From: Scilla litardierei | Taxonomy: Eukaryota; Streptophyta; Magnoliopsida; Asparagales; Asparagaceae | Assembly: GCA_030789695.1 (NCBI GenBank) | Contig: JAULAV010009165.1 | Coordinates: forward strand, 1 to 64,000 | Length of the DNA: 64,000 bases | Direction of reading: 5' to 3' | Shown here: one piece after another, positions 21,416 to 32,299 of the stretch | How the letters are laid out: every line of letters begins with the position of its first letter | How positions within the stretch are numbered: position 1 is the first letter of the stretch | Translations under genes and position numbers: made by a program | Notes under the pieces: generated by a model | Told to the model about the DNA's origin: nothing | Seen by the model: the letters and a program-made list of their open reading frames with translations, nothing else | The model's database searches: none

Positions 21416-23217
21416 AAAGAAAGTGTTTCTTATTGGCTGTAAGTAAATCTTCAAGACAGAGGATTGGTGCAAAGAGAAAATAGTGAAGTACAACTTATGT
21501 TAGTTGAGAACGGTTATCATCCTTACTCCTATAAATGGATTATGATGAAACTTTCTCGCCGGCAGATGTGTACAGATCTACTTTAACCGAACTCGATGTA
21601 AATGCTCATGATGACCATGAAAACTCGAGCATTCATGTATAATCTGTTTTCTAAATATGATTTAGAAGAACAAACTTATATGAATCAGCAAGAGAGTTTT
21701 CAAGGTCAGTGGGACCGAATAAAATGCATGTGAGGCATCAAGGAACCGGAACATATGTTTTGACAAAGTGGTCAAAGAGTGACAATTTATCAGAAATAAT
21801 TATGAACCATCTAAATGACCAGTAACTTATTTGGATTATTCTCGTAAGGTACGATGAGCTGGATGAGATCCAGGCAAGACATTAATTATGGATTCCAAGA
21901 GACCAAGAAAATTATTTGGATGAAAATCAAATATGTGGTCTAACAAGAACATAGAAAAACTTTACGTCTATACAGTAAACAATTTAGAGATTCACTCATG
22001 AAGGCTCTGTCACATAAAGTTTATAGAGACTTATGTGTAAATGCGGTATGAGATATCGGGATAAATGGGCTTGAGTGCAAGTAAGAGATGTTGGGAGATA
22101 TGTATGCCATCGAACTCGAGGCAATTTATCTCTATGTAAGTGTACAAACATCTTGTTCAAAATTACAGTAAGTTGTATGGTAAGAATTTATCTAATTTAA
22201 TAAAACCGTAGTCGACATTAGAACTTAGGTAAAGTCCTAAAACTTAATGCAAGGTTAAACAAGTATAGAAATGAGGATCTCGATCATGGAGAATTTTTTA
22301 ACTTTTAGTAGCATAGTCTGAAATCGTTTATGGTCATAGATGTTTCGAGAAAAGGATATCGAAACATCGGATAGACCATTGTGTCTGTCTTCACCATGGA
22401 GTGGTGACAATGATCTCATGGTTGTTCAACTTGGCGAAGTAAGAGACAAGACACACTAAGAGTTATCATTGGAGAATGAGTTCACTGAATGACCCAACAA
22501 GAGTTATCATATGGTTATGATTGACCAACCTGTCAATGATAACTTTTAGTGATGATAGGCAAGCTGGTCTTTTGACTTGAGGTCATTGTACGAACCTGTA
22601 CGTGAATGGTGTCTCTTAGATCACTGATCTAGCCTAGGGACAAGCCCCGTTGAAATATTTTTGGTTGGGTGACATTTGAAGCGTGCGAGGAGAGTAATGA
22701 TCAAGATATGATTCGTCTCTCCCGGTCAAGGGGAGTTAGTGTTGTAATGTTAGTTCGATCTTTAATGAAAACTCTGGCCAGAGTTTGTTGGAAGTAGTCC
22801 AACATTATTTGACTAAAGATTGATAGAGACTAACCAAGTTCAAGCTAATGGGGTTGACAGTTGACCATACCCTAGGCTTGACTAAACGACATAGCTTTAA
22901 CGAAAAGACTGTTATTGCGGTGTTCATCACGGACACAGTCAGTGTGGTCCTAACAATACTCATGTCAATGAGTTAACCACATAAGTATGATACCGAAATA
23001 GGGACGACACCTGCTGCTCGTGGTCTCTTCCGTCTGGGGTTTAGAGCCCCACCTGGAGTAGGGTCAGGCTGTAAGGTCTCACACAGAGTGAGACCTTCGT
23101 CAAGTAATAGGTAGAAATTAGGGAGAATATGCATTTGATGCCAAGGATAGAAAACTGCAAAGAGTTTGCAGTTAGCTCCTGCATTCGGCATAAGTGATCC
23201 TGACTGCAAGTTGGAGA
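21416..23217 (+). pseudogene. Element C interior, second part: reverse transcriptase remnant and 3' region
   Basis: At about 21,538-21,580 the frame reads DYDETFSPADVYRS, matching the copia RT start (DYEETFSPVA...). At about 21,650-21,705 it reads DLEEQTYMNQQESFQG, matching the LEEEIYMEQPEGF segment. After that the coding sequence decays. At 22,072-22,105 there is a purine run followed by TGTTGGGAGATATGTATG, which resembles a polypurine tract plus LTR start (see findings). The last kilobase is untranslated sequence. Confidence 0.7.
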
Positions 23218-24718
23218 TATTGGAGGCTGTATATCCTCAGTTCATTTGTATTTGATGCAAATAAATTTTATAAGTCGCAAAGAGTTTGCGATATAAGTTT
23301 AGAACAATAAGGATGTGGGAAGTTTGCACATGATGTAAAAGAGAATTAAATGTGTCGTAAAATATTTACGTAAATATTTAATATAATAAATGCATTGAAA
23401 CAGTTAACTGGATGACGCGATCGTTCCGCTAAATGCAGGTTCAAACCGTGTCAAAAACGGACTCCAAACGTGCGAAATATAGCCAAAACCATGAATTTAG
23501 CCGAAGTTGGGCATTGTGGGTCGGGTTCTCGCTAGGAGGGTAGCACCCAAACCGCCTGGCAAGCGGGTGCCCGCACCAACAAGGCGGGCCGGTGCCCACA
23601 CCCGCTAAAGGAGCAGGCGCCTGCACCCACAGGCAGCAGGCGGGGCCCGCCCGCTTCATGCGGGCGGGGGCATGCTCGCCCGCGCCAGCGCGAGCGCGGG
23701 CACATCATGTGCCCAGGGCGGGCACATGTTGGGTGTGTGCCTTGCTGGCGTGTGCTGGCTAGGTGAGGCCCACACCATGAGACACATGCTTGGGTTGTGA
23801 ACCCTGGCTGGAATGGCGGCTGCTTTTTTGCAAAATGCATGGTTTTGGGCTATCTTTGGACCCTTGTTTGAAGGGTCAAATGGACTCGGACTGGAGTGTC
23901 GTTTCTTCCTACATGTTCACTATTTAACGCTCTTTGATTTGATAAGTTGTATCACTTGCGAAGCTCAACGGGAAGGGAGGAAAATTTTGCTAAAATTTGG
24001 CCTTTGTGAAAGGCAAACTTAAATTAATTTTTTCTCCAAAATTTATTAGTCCCACATCAGATATGAGAAGTGAGGAGGTATCAGCCGCCTATATAAATAT
24101 GGGCCTACTGCCCTCCTTAAAAATCGTCCCAAGCTCTAGATCTGAGTAGTTCCATTAAACTTGAGCAAGCTCGGATCTGAGCTAAAATTAAATATTCTCT
24201 TTCTCCCTAAATTTCTTCCTTACTCCAGTTCGGTCTCTAGAAAAGTTACGAAGGAGCTCGGATCAGATTCGAAATCTTGACGGAGGATCCACTCAAGGTG
24301 AAAATCTTCTTCGGTGTGTGGTTGGCTCAGCGACAAGGGTGTTGCTCGCCTCGGGACACGGTGCGGTTCGGCTCGGGACGAGGAGCTGCTCGAGACGTGG
24401 TTCAGCATGGGAGAAGTGGCGTGGGGCCAAAGAAATGTCTCTTAAAACGACGCTTCGTATTCTACGAAAACAAAGTGAAAGGTATATAGTTTAAATTAAA
24501 CATGCATTTGTAAATTGCAAATGTTAAATAGATCTATCCTAAGGGGTTGGTTGGACCCAACACCGGGATAGTAGAGATCTTGGCTAGGGGTTGTTCCCTT
24601 TAGGGGTTGATTTAAAATTGTTTTAAGTCAATATTTTCGCTGCTGTTTTGATAACTTCGTACGACTAACTTAGGCCAGACTTCGTATTTATGGCCCTAAG
24701 GACCCAGAAAACCCAACA
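23218..24718 (+). repeat. Element C 3' LTR
   Basis: About 1.5 kb, aligning with 8,504-10,036 from the CAGTTCATTTGTATT segment to the terminal CCCAACA. The TATA motif (24,091-24,100) matches the left LTR. The first bases are degenerate (TATTGGAGG versus TGTTGGGGG), so the start is approximate. Confidence 0.82.
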
Positions 24719-25207
24719 GGGAAGACTAAAGACAACGTGAAATTATGAGCCTAATTCCATGCACGAAAATTACATTTAAAATTCATAAGTTTATGCTTCT
24801 TGGCTCTAGATCTCCCCAATGAATTCAGATTTAATGTGGTTGTTGCACTTGACTCTTCAGCCCCCATGAATTTAGATTTATTGGATGCAAATGACTCTTG
24901 ATCTTCCCCCATGAATTCAGAATTATTGTTGCACATGAACGTTGATCTTCCCCCATGAATGCATTCAGATTTATGGCCACATGCCTCTTGATCTTACCCC
25001 ATGAATGCATTCAGAATTATGGCCTTAATTTCTTGGGCTTGGATTAGTAAGACTAAGGCCTCTTTGTGAGCACAACTTTCTTGGGCCAACAATGCTTCTA
25101 CTTGGGCTCCAATTGCATTTTGCATTCTTTTTAGCATTCCTCTTGTTATTGTGCCTTCACTTAGAATGTGGTCTTCATTTTGTAAGTTGATGGGCTGGGT
25201 CACATCA
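24719..25207 (-). repeat. Element A 3' LTR, right fragment
   Basis: Resumes the LTR cut at 8,503 and ends GGGTCACATCA at the interior boundary. On the minus strand the first part of this LTR stays open as a frame (NEDHILSEG, then TITRG), apparently continuing the pol C-terminus into the LTR, a feature known in the CRM clade. It contains a degenerate tandem repeat (next entry). Confidence 0.88.
24818..25022. repeat. Degenerate tandem repeat in the element A LTR
   Basis: About 4.5 copies of a 45-50 bp unit with the pattern CATGAATTCAGATTTATTG ... CTTGATCTTCCCC. The same array is at 29,430-29,640 in the other LTR. Confidence 0.75.
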
Positions 25208-25400
25208 ACCCCCCCCCTTGAAAAGGAGTTGTCCTCGACTCTTCAACAATTGCACCAAAATAAGGAGAGATGTCAAAAACATTAAAAGTAGCCCTCACGC
25301 CATACTCACAAGTTAGCAAAAGTTTGTAAGCATTCTCTTGAGCTTCTCCCCACTTGAATCGAACATCCTTCTTATCTAGTTCATTCAATGGTTTCGTCGG
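25204..25400 (-). pseudogene. Element A pol: RNase H start fused to the integrase C-terminus by deletion
   Basis: The frame begins NELDKKDVRFKWGEAQE, the conserved RT/RNase H connection (family pattern KKDV-FKWGE-QE). It passes directly into NAYKLLLTCEYGV and ATFNVFDISPYF, the conserved end of the integrase (family pattern NAYKLDLPGEYGVSATFNV). The rest of RNase H and nearly all of integrase are missing, an in-frame deletion of roughly 2 kb. The frame stops at the LTR start. Compare element E, where these domains are still separate. Confidence 0.75.
25208..25220 (-). other. Element A polypurine tract
   Basis: Minus-strand CAAGGGGGGGGGT abuts the 3' LTR start TGATGTGA. Confidence 0.8.
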
Positions 25401-25539
25401 TGTGCTAAAATTTTCACAAAAAAAGCATGTAAGTCCAAGAAAACTCCTGACTTGTCCAACAGTGGTAAGGGTTGTTCAATCTTGGATTGCTTTAATCTTC
25501 TCTTCATCCGTTGTAATACCTGTAATACTAACAACAAAG

Positions 25540-26500
25540 CCAAGAAAACAATTTTATCTGCGCAAAATCATACGTTTTAAATGGCCAAACAATTTCACCT
25601 TTCTTAGAACCTCTAGAATTTGTCTAAAGTGATCCACGTGTTCATCCAATGTTCTGATATACACAAGAATATCATCAAAGTAAACTACTATAAAGTTACC
25701 AATGTAAGCATGATAAACATGATTCATTAATCTCATGAATGTGCTAGGTGCATTAGTTAACCCAAAAAGTATAATTAACCATTCATACAATCCATGTTTA
25801 ATCTTAAATGCCGTTTTACATTCATCTCATTCTTTCATTCTTATTTGATGATAACCACTTTTTAAGTCAATTTTAGTGAAAATAGTTGACTAGATAATTC
25901 ATCTAGCATATCATCTAACCAAGGAATAGGATGACGATATCTTACCATGATGTTGTTAATGGCTATGCAATCAATGCACATTCTCCATGTACCATCTTTC
26001 TTGGGTACAAGCCATACCGAAATTGAACAAGGACTGAGGCTCTCTCTCACGTATCCTTTGCTCATCAACTCTTGAACTTGCCTTTGAATCTCCTTAGTAT
26101 CTTCAGGATTAGTGCGGTATGCTGGACAATTAGGCAAAGATGCCCCAGGAATAAGATCAATTTGATGTGTTATGCCTTTAATTGGTGGCAGACCTGGTGG
26201 TATCTCATCAGGAAAGACATCTTCATATTCCTGCAAAAGAGATAAAACAACACTAGGCAAATCAGAGGTTATGTTGTTAGTATTCAACATCACCTCTTTG
26301 TACACAAGTACTATGAGGTTTTGTTGAGAAAACAAGGCTGGCTTAATCTCACTTCTTTTTGCCACTAGAAAACTCTTCTCTCCTTTTTCTCTTTTCTCTC
26401 CTTTTCTTTTTGAATTTTCTCTCAGTTTACTTTCTTTTTCTTCACTTAAATCTCTCATCTTTTTCTCACTCTCATTTTTACTCTCTTCTTGTTGAGTCAT
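25540..26500 (-). pseudogene. Element A reverse transcriptase, broken
   Basis: Minus-strand Ty3/gypsy RT in at least two frames. The first part (26,500-25,862) carries the upstream linker and RT N-terminus: [44 protein letters not shown]. The second part (25,790-25,554) carries the palm, with [16 protein letters not shown] and the catalytic YFDD box ([12 protein letters not shown]). Between them the frame breaks near 25,800-25,865, with a stop just after the FSLKLT stretch. The catalytic aspartates are preserved but the protein cannot be made as one chain. Confidence 0.85.
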
Positions 26501-26639
26501 TTTTCCTCCCTCAGTTTCTCTTTTCTTTTCTCTCTTTATTTGATCTTACAGTATTTGTTTTAGGGATAATGGAAGGAGAGTTATTGGCTCCCCTCGAAGT
26601 ACAAAAGAATAACGGTTTAAGTACCCGTCATGTGTTACC

Positions 26640-27991
26640 CGATGATCAAACTGCCACGGTCTTCATGGGAACAACGTCACAGATTATTTCATCTCTATAT
26701 TTTCCAATAGAAAATAGGAATGTGACTTGTTTTGTTATCTTCAACTCTCCACATTCGTTGATCCATTGTAGCTTGTAGGGTTGTCGATACTTGAAGGTCG
26801 AAAGACTCAACTTCTCCACTAATTCAGCACTTGCTACATTACTGCAACTCCTCCATCTATGATTACACTGCATACTTTCCCTTGGACTAGGCAGCGTATG
26901 TGGAACAAGTTCTCTCTTTGGTTGTTCTCTTCCTCCTTCATTTGAATGCTAAGTGCTCTTCTAGTGACAAGAAATTCTCCTTTGGCAGCAATTTCTCTAT
27001 CATCATCTTTAAGCAGCATCTTATCTTCTTCATCAGATTCTTCTTCTTTAGTCTCCCAGTCACCATGGTTATTGATGATCATGGTGCACTTGTTAGGGCA
27101 CTTGCTGGAAATGTGTCCTCTCCCTTGGCATTTGAAGCATCTTATGTCACGACTTCTAGAAGTATTTGCTTCAGTTTGCTTCTTCTTTGGAATATCAACC
27201 GTCTTCTCAACTTTCTTCGAAGTATTCTCCTTCAAACTAGATGGAGTATCTCTCTTTGAACTGGTCTTCCAAGGGATAAAAGAATTAGATCCCTTCCTTA
27301 CAGCATTTCTCCTCTTCAGTTGTTGTTCTAGATTTATGGCTTGGTGGACCATCTCCTGAAGCTTTACATAGTGATGCATCTCCACAGCATCATCAATATC
27401 AGGATTAAGGCCTCGTAAGAAACGAGCCATTGTTGCTTCTCTATCATCCATCATATTTGCTCAAATCATGGCAATCTCTATCTCTTTGTGATACTCATCT
27501 ACACTCTTAGAGCCTTGATTGAGCCGTTACAGTTGGTGATGAAGTTCCCTATGGTAATAAGATGGAATAAACATCCTCTCATGGTTGATTTCATTTTCGT
27601 CCAAGTACTAATGGGACGTTCTCCATAACGTTCTTTTTTTCTTTTGCACCTAATCCCACCAAACAAGAGCATAATTAGTAAGCTCAAGAGTTGCAAGTTT
27701 CACCTTGTTACCTTCAGAGTAGTCATGGTATGAGAAAATTTGCTCAACATGCATTTCCCACTCCCAGTATGCATCGGGATCATTTTTGCCTTGAAAAGAA
27801 GGTACTTTGATTTTAATTCCACTAATGTTGTCTCCTCGATTTCTATGTATCCTTTGTTCATCACGATGAAATCTCCTTCTTCTTGGCTGGTGATCTTCAA
27901 ATTCATCCCCATCAATTTGGCTCTCTGTATCTCCATAAGGTTGTTCTTGATTGTTTAGAGGATTTTGTTGTGTAGAAGCTTGATTCTCCAT
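26640..27991 (-). pseudogene. Element A gag and protease, frameshifted
   Basis: The gag start is at 27,991, with the capsid-like motif KIKVPSFQGKNDPDAYWEWE. Frame breaks lie around 27,500-27,690. The downstream gag (27,454-26,834) contains the zinc knuckle CFKCQGRGHISSKC (CX2CX4HX4C). It runs into the protease active-site region (VIIDGG), then shifts frame, and the continuation CSNVASAELVEKL is at about 26,850-26,800. This order (gag, knuckle, PR) is standard for Ty3/gypsy. The breaks make it inactive. Confidence 0.85.
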
Positions 27992-28765
27992 TTGATCTAA
28001 TCATTCATGGATTCGTTCTTGCTTTCTATCAAATAATCTCTCAAGATGGCGCACTAATGCTTGCATTTGAAAAGATTTTTCTCTGTGTTGTATAGTATCT
28101 TCTGGATTTCCTACCATATTGTGAAAGAGAAAAAATTTACACTCTTAATAATCTCACCAACTTACAATTCCCCCAGAATCTGTCCTAAGCTCGTATGCAA
28201 CCCAAATCCTTGTTGAGTGATCCAATAATGCCAATTACTCACTGCAACCAAGTATGTAGTGGTGGTTGGTAAAATTGTGAATAATGGAAGGGTTTAGGCC
28301 TGAAGTAGGATTTGGTCTAGCATATGAGTTCAATGAAGAGAAGGAAATTCCTTAGAAGTGCAAGACAAAACTGCAATAATAAGAGCTATTAATTTGTAAG
28401 ATAACAGAATGTAAGAAATAAATTGAGGGACCACAGTTTTTTTGCCAAGCTTTACTTTTTTCTTTTATTTTTTCGGATTTTTTTGTTTTGTTTTTTGCTT
28501 TTTTTTCTTTTTTTTGCGTGCTTTACTTGTATAAAAACAACAACAAACAAATTTGACTTTAGAATGATATAAGAACAAAAGCTCTCTAAAACAGGAAAAT
28601 GAAACAAAAGTCTTGCACACTAAAGATAAAAAAATCAAGGTAAGGAATTATTTTGAGGTTTGGGAGGAGTTTCTTTTATTGCAGAAATAGTGGAAATGAA
28701 AAAATTTGATACAGAAATTTTTTAAGCAATGAAATGATTGAAAGAAAACCTATCGCGTCAACCTA
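27992..28765 (-). other. Element A leader, no gene seen
   Basis: Untranslated leader between PBS and gag. It includes a T-rich stretch at 28,437-28,520. Confidence 0.6.
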
Positions 28766-28779
28766 GGGCTCTGATACCA
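28766..28779 (-). other. Element A primer binding site
   Basis: Minus-strand TGGTATCAGAGCCC, complementary to the 3' end of initiator-Met tRNA, two bases from the 5' LTR. Confidence 0.9.
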
Positions 28780-28781
28780 AA

Positions 28782-29760
28782 TGATGTGAAACCAGAGGGG
28801 TGGCCCGATCTTTACGGTGTAGGTTATTCAGGGAACTCAAAATAAACTTAAAAAGAAGGATATGAGCACACACTCCAGCCTTAGAGAAAGGAAAAGGAGA
28901 GTGATAAGCTCTAAATAAAGATGGTTCACTGACCTGACAAATGCAAATAGCCAACCAATGTTATAGGAACGCGACCTGCTACTTAGACCACTTACCCAAC
29001 TAAAACACGAGTTTAACCAATCCACACAGAAACACACTTGGGTTGAAGCACGAGTTAGGGGCTTTTGCAAATTTGGATCACCAATCTTAAAAGGAAGATT
29101 GACAAGGCAAGGTTTCACAAGAGCTAAAGAAGATATAAAAACTCTCATAATTTGAGAAGAACACTCAATTCTGAATTGATAATCTAATTGATTGATGCTT
29201 GTTACAAAGGATTACATGCTCTATTTATAGGTTAGAGCTTGGAAGCTTAAAAGACTCTCTAATTAAGGACTACGAATGGCTTTTGGTAATCATAATGACC
29301 TGGAATAAGTAAAAGATATAAATGTGACTAGGGAAGACCAAAAGACAAACTGAAATTATGTGCCTAATGCCATGCACGAAAATTACATTTAAAATTCATA
29401 AGTTTATGCTTCTTGGCTCTAGATCTCCCCAATGAATTAAGATTTAATGGTGGTTGTTGCACTTGACTCTTTAGCTTCTCACATGAATTCAGATTTATTG
29501 GATGCAAATGACTCTTGATCTTCCCCCAAGAATTCAGAATTATTGTTGCAAATGAATCTTGATCTTCCCCCATGAATGCATTCAGATTTATGGCCACATG
29601 ACTCTTCATCTTCCCTTATGAATGCATTCAGAATTATGGCCTTAATTTCTTGGGCTTTGGATTAGCAAGACTAAGGCATCTTTGTGAGCACAACTTTCTT
29701 GGGCCAGCAATGCTTCTACTTTGGCTCCAATTGAATTTTACATTCTTTTAGCATCCCTCT
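28782..29760 (-). repeat. Element A 5' LTR, main fragment
   Basis: Matches the left LTR. The minus-strand TATA box (plus CTATTTATA at 29,221-29,229) would have driven transcription. It is cut at 29,760 by element E, and the last 69 bp lie at 45,645-45,713. Confidence 0.9.
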
Positions 29761-30589
29761 TGATGTGAAACCCGCCAGGAACGACGAGACCTGATAACGA
29801 AGAGGAATCCAAGATCGTTCTTTAATCAGAATTTGGATAGAGACCTCGACTCGTTGCACGACAAAAGCAAGAACCTCGGTATAGATGACCTCGACCCGTT
29901 GCTTATTGCGAACAAGAACCTCGGTTTAAGGAAGACGCCACAAACGGTGGTGGAAATCTGTTTGATAGGTCGATGGTGAACGCCACTGAAAACTCCGATA
30001 AGTTCAAATAGTTCTTCAAAGAACCAAAGAGAAATTCTCGCAGAAATTCAACCCCATTTTCCATTGCTTAGATGCCTTTTAATAGGCTCAAAATTACAAG
30101 AAAAGTTCCTAAAATTTAGGCTAAAACTATGGCTACAAATCATCCCATTAATTGGTTGATCACTTGCCAACAAATAGGAAAGGAACGTTTATCTCGGCAT
30201 GCAAGCTTTCCAAAAATAGAAAAGGAAAGTAATTTCTAGGCATGCAAGCGTTCCAAAAATAGAAAATGAAAGCAATTTCTACGCATGCGAGCCTTCCAAA
30301 TAGAGTATTTGGCATTCAAAACCTTCCAAAAAGATTAATCCTCCACATGCCAATTTACTTGCTGAATTTAAGCTATCCATAGTTGGATTCTTCTAGAACT
30401 TGAATCATGTTGATCCAACTTTATTGAACACATGGTTCATGTTCAATGGGACTCCATGAATTTGCTTGAGCCCAGATCTCTTGAATAAGCCCATTGAGTA
30501 CATCTTTGAACATCTTTGCTCGCGAACACATAACTAGTCCAATTGGCACTTGAACTGGATCCGTTGAAGTTGCTCTATGATTTGCATCA
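29761..30589 (-). repeat. Element E 3' LTR
   Basis: Begins TGATGTGAAACCC and ends GATTTGCATCA on the plus strand. It matches 44,803-45,644. A TATTAAAAG motif lies on the minus strand near 30,070. Confidence 0.92.
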
Positions 30590-30969
30590 TTCCCCTCCTC
30601 TTGAAAAGGATTTGTCCTCAAATCATCACCTACATCAAAAGGACTCAAATCAGTAACATTAAATGTAGCACTTATATTGTACTCACCAGCTAGATCTAGC
30701 TTGTAAGCATTGTCATTGATGGGCTGTAGCACTTGGAAAGGACCATCTCCCCCTGGAAGAAATTTTGAGCGTCTTTGTTCTGGAAATCTCTCCTTTCTCA
30801 TATGCAACCATACCCAGACTCCCGGTTCCAAGATCAGCTTATGACGCCCCTTGTTGGCTTGTTTTGCGTATTGCTCCGTTTTTCGTTCAATGTTAAGTCT
30901 TGCTTTCTCATGAATCTGTTTAACAAAGTCAGCCTTCTCTTTGCCATCTAAATTAACACGCTCAATCAA
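30421..30969 (-). pseudogene. Element E integrase C-terminal region with LTR-encoded tail
   Basis: 182 aa on the minus strand. It contains the GPF/Y-type module (RRSKFLPGGDGPFQVL), then INDNAYKLDLAGEY, ATFNVTDLSPF and LRTNPFQEEG. The last about 56 residues, including SRAKMFKDVLNGLIQEIW, lie inside the 3' LTR. This tail is in the place of the CR motif of CRM chromoviruses, which is thought to help centromere targeting, but I cannot confirm that it is one. The upstream frame is broken at about 30,970-30,996. Confidence 0.8.
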
Positions 30970-30989
30970 AGGTAAAGGAGATAAATCCA

Positions 30990-31640
30990 GTGGAGTTAAA
31001 AGATTAAATCCATATACAATTTCAAATGGTGAAAATTTAGTAGCAGAATGAACAGTCTATTGTAAGCAAACTCAACATGTGGTAAACAGTCTTCCCATGT
31101 TTTGATGTTCTTTTTAATGATTGCCCTTAACAAGGTAGACAAAGTCATATTCACTACTTTGGTTTGACCATCAGTTTGTGGGTGACAAGTAGTAGAAAGC
31201 AACAGCTTAATACTTAACTTACACCACAAAGTCTTTCAAAAATAGCTCAGGAACTTAGCATCTCGATCTAAAACAATTGTTCTTGGCATGCCATGTAATC
31301 TCACAATCTCCCTAAAGAACAAATCAGCAATATGTGAGGCATCATCCGTTTTGTGACATGGAATAAAGTGTGCCATCTTAGAAAATCTATCCACAATCAC
31401 AAAAATTGAGTCTCTTCCTCGTTTAGTCCTAGGAAATCCCAACACAAAATCCATTGAAATATCAATCCAAGGCTCACTAGGAATTGGTAAAGGGGTATAC
31501 AAATAATTGGGCTGAACTCTAGATTTAGCTTGCTTACATGTGACACATCTCCCACGAACAACATCTCTTTTCATACGTGGCCAATAGAAGTGTTCTTGTA
31601 AAATAGCTAAAGTCTTTCCAACTCCAAAATGTCACATTAA
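30990..31640 (-). pseudogene. Element E integrase core, broken, catalytic Glu changed
   Basis: The cysteines of the zinc-binding end are present (CVTCKQAKS). The core shows [13 protein letters not shown] (first Asp) and IVLDRDAKF (second Asp). The region that normally reads HPQTDGQTE has Lys in place of the catalytic Glu ([12 protein letters not shown]). A stop follows FLSYF, where the family has Trp. Two frames are needed to cover the core. Confidence 0.85.
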
Positions 31641-32220
31641 TCCCCCACCAAGAGATTCCTGCACTAACAACTCTCCCAATGAACAATTAGGCACACATAG
31701 ATTATTCTCTTGAAACATGAACCCATCATGTCTAAAGAACTTACCATAAGGGGTTTTCTCACAAGCACGGTATTCCTCACAAAATTCATGGTCATCAGCA
31801 TATAAATTTTTAATGCACTCAAACCAAAGCAATTTTGCATCAAGTGTAGAAAGTAATGCATACATATGAGAAAGTGCATCAGTGACCACATTCTCCATAC
31901 CTTTCTTATACCGGATGACGTATGGAAATGTTTCGATGAACCCCACCCAACGAGCGTGCCTTTTGTTCAGCTTGTGTTGTCCCTTTAAGTGTTTCAAGGA
32001 ATCATGATCCGTGTGAATCATGAACTCCTTTAACCATAGATAGTGCTGCCATGTCTCTAAAGATCGAACCAATGCATACAGCTCCTTATCATACATTGGG
32101 TAGTTTAAAGCTGCCCTGCTTAGTTTTTCGCTGAAGTAAGCAATTGGTCATCCATCTTGCATAAGAATTGTGCCTATGCCAATTCCTGAAGCATCGCATT
32201 CAATCTCAAACATTTTTGAG
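31632..32220 (-). pseudogene. Element E RNase H, interrupted
   Basis: Starts [20 protein letters not shown], then a TGA in place of an Arg codon, then PIAYFSEKL and [19 protein letters not shown]. It continues to [13 protein letters not shown] and the linker to integrase. The catalytic Asp and Glu positions (CDAS, DKEL) are present. Confidence 0.82.
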
Positions 32221-32299
32221 AAGTTAGGTAAAGACAATAAAGGAGCATTGGTCAACTTCTCTTTGATTAGCTGAAATGCCTCTTCTTGTTCTTATCCCT

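Larger units (their letters stand above)
8504..24718 (+). mobile_element. Element C: decayed Ty1/copia retrotransposon, itself hosting D and a Helitron
   Basis: Long LTRs (TGTTGG...CCAACA) at both ends, a PBS-like site right after the left LTR, and copia-type gag-preintegrase, integrase and reverse transcriptase remnants in plus-strand order. It lies inside the left LTR of element A, and the flanks (GGAAA / GGGAA) look like an imperfect 5-bp duplication. Excluding D and the small Helitron it is about 7.8 kb. All coding parts are interrupted by stops and frameshifts, so it is not active. Confidence 0.82.
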
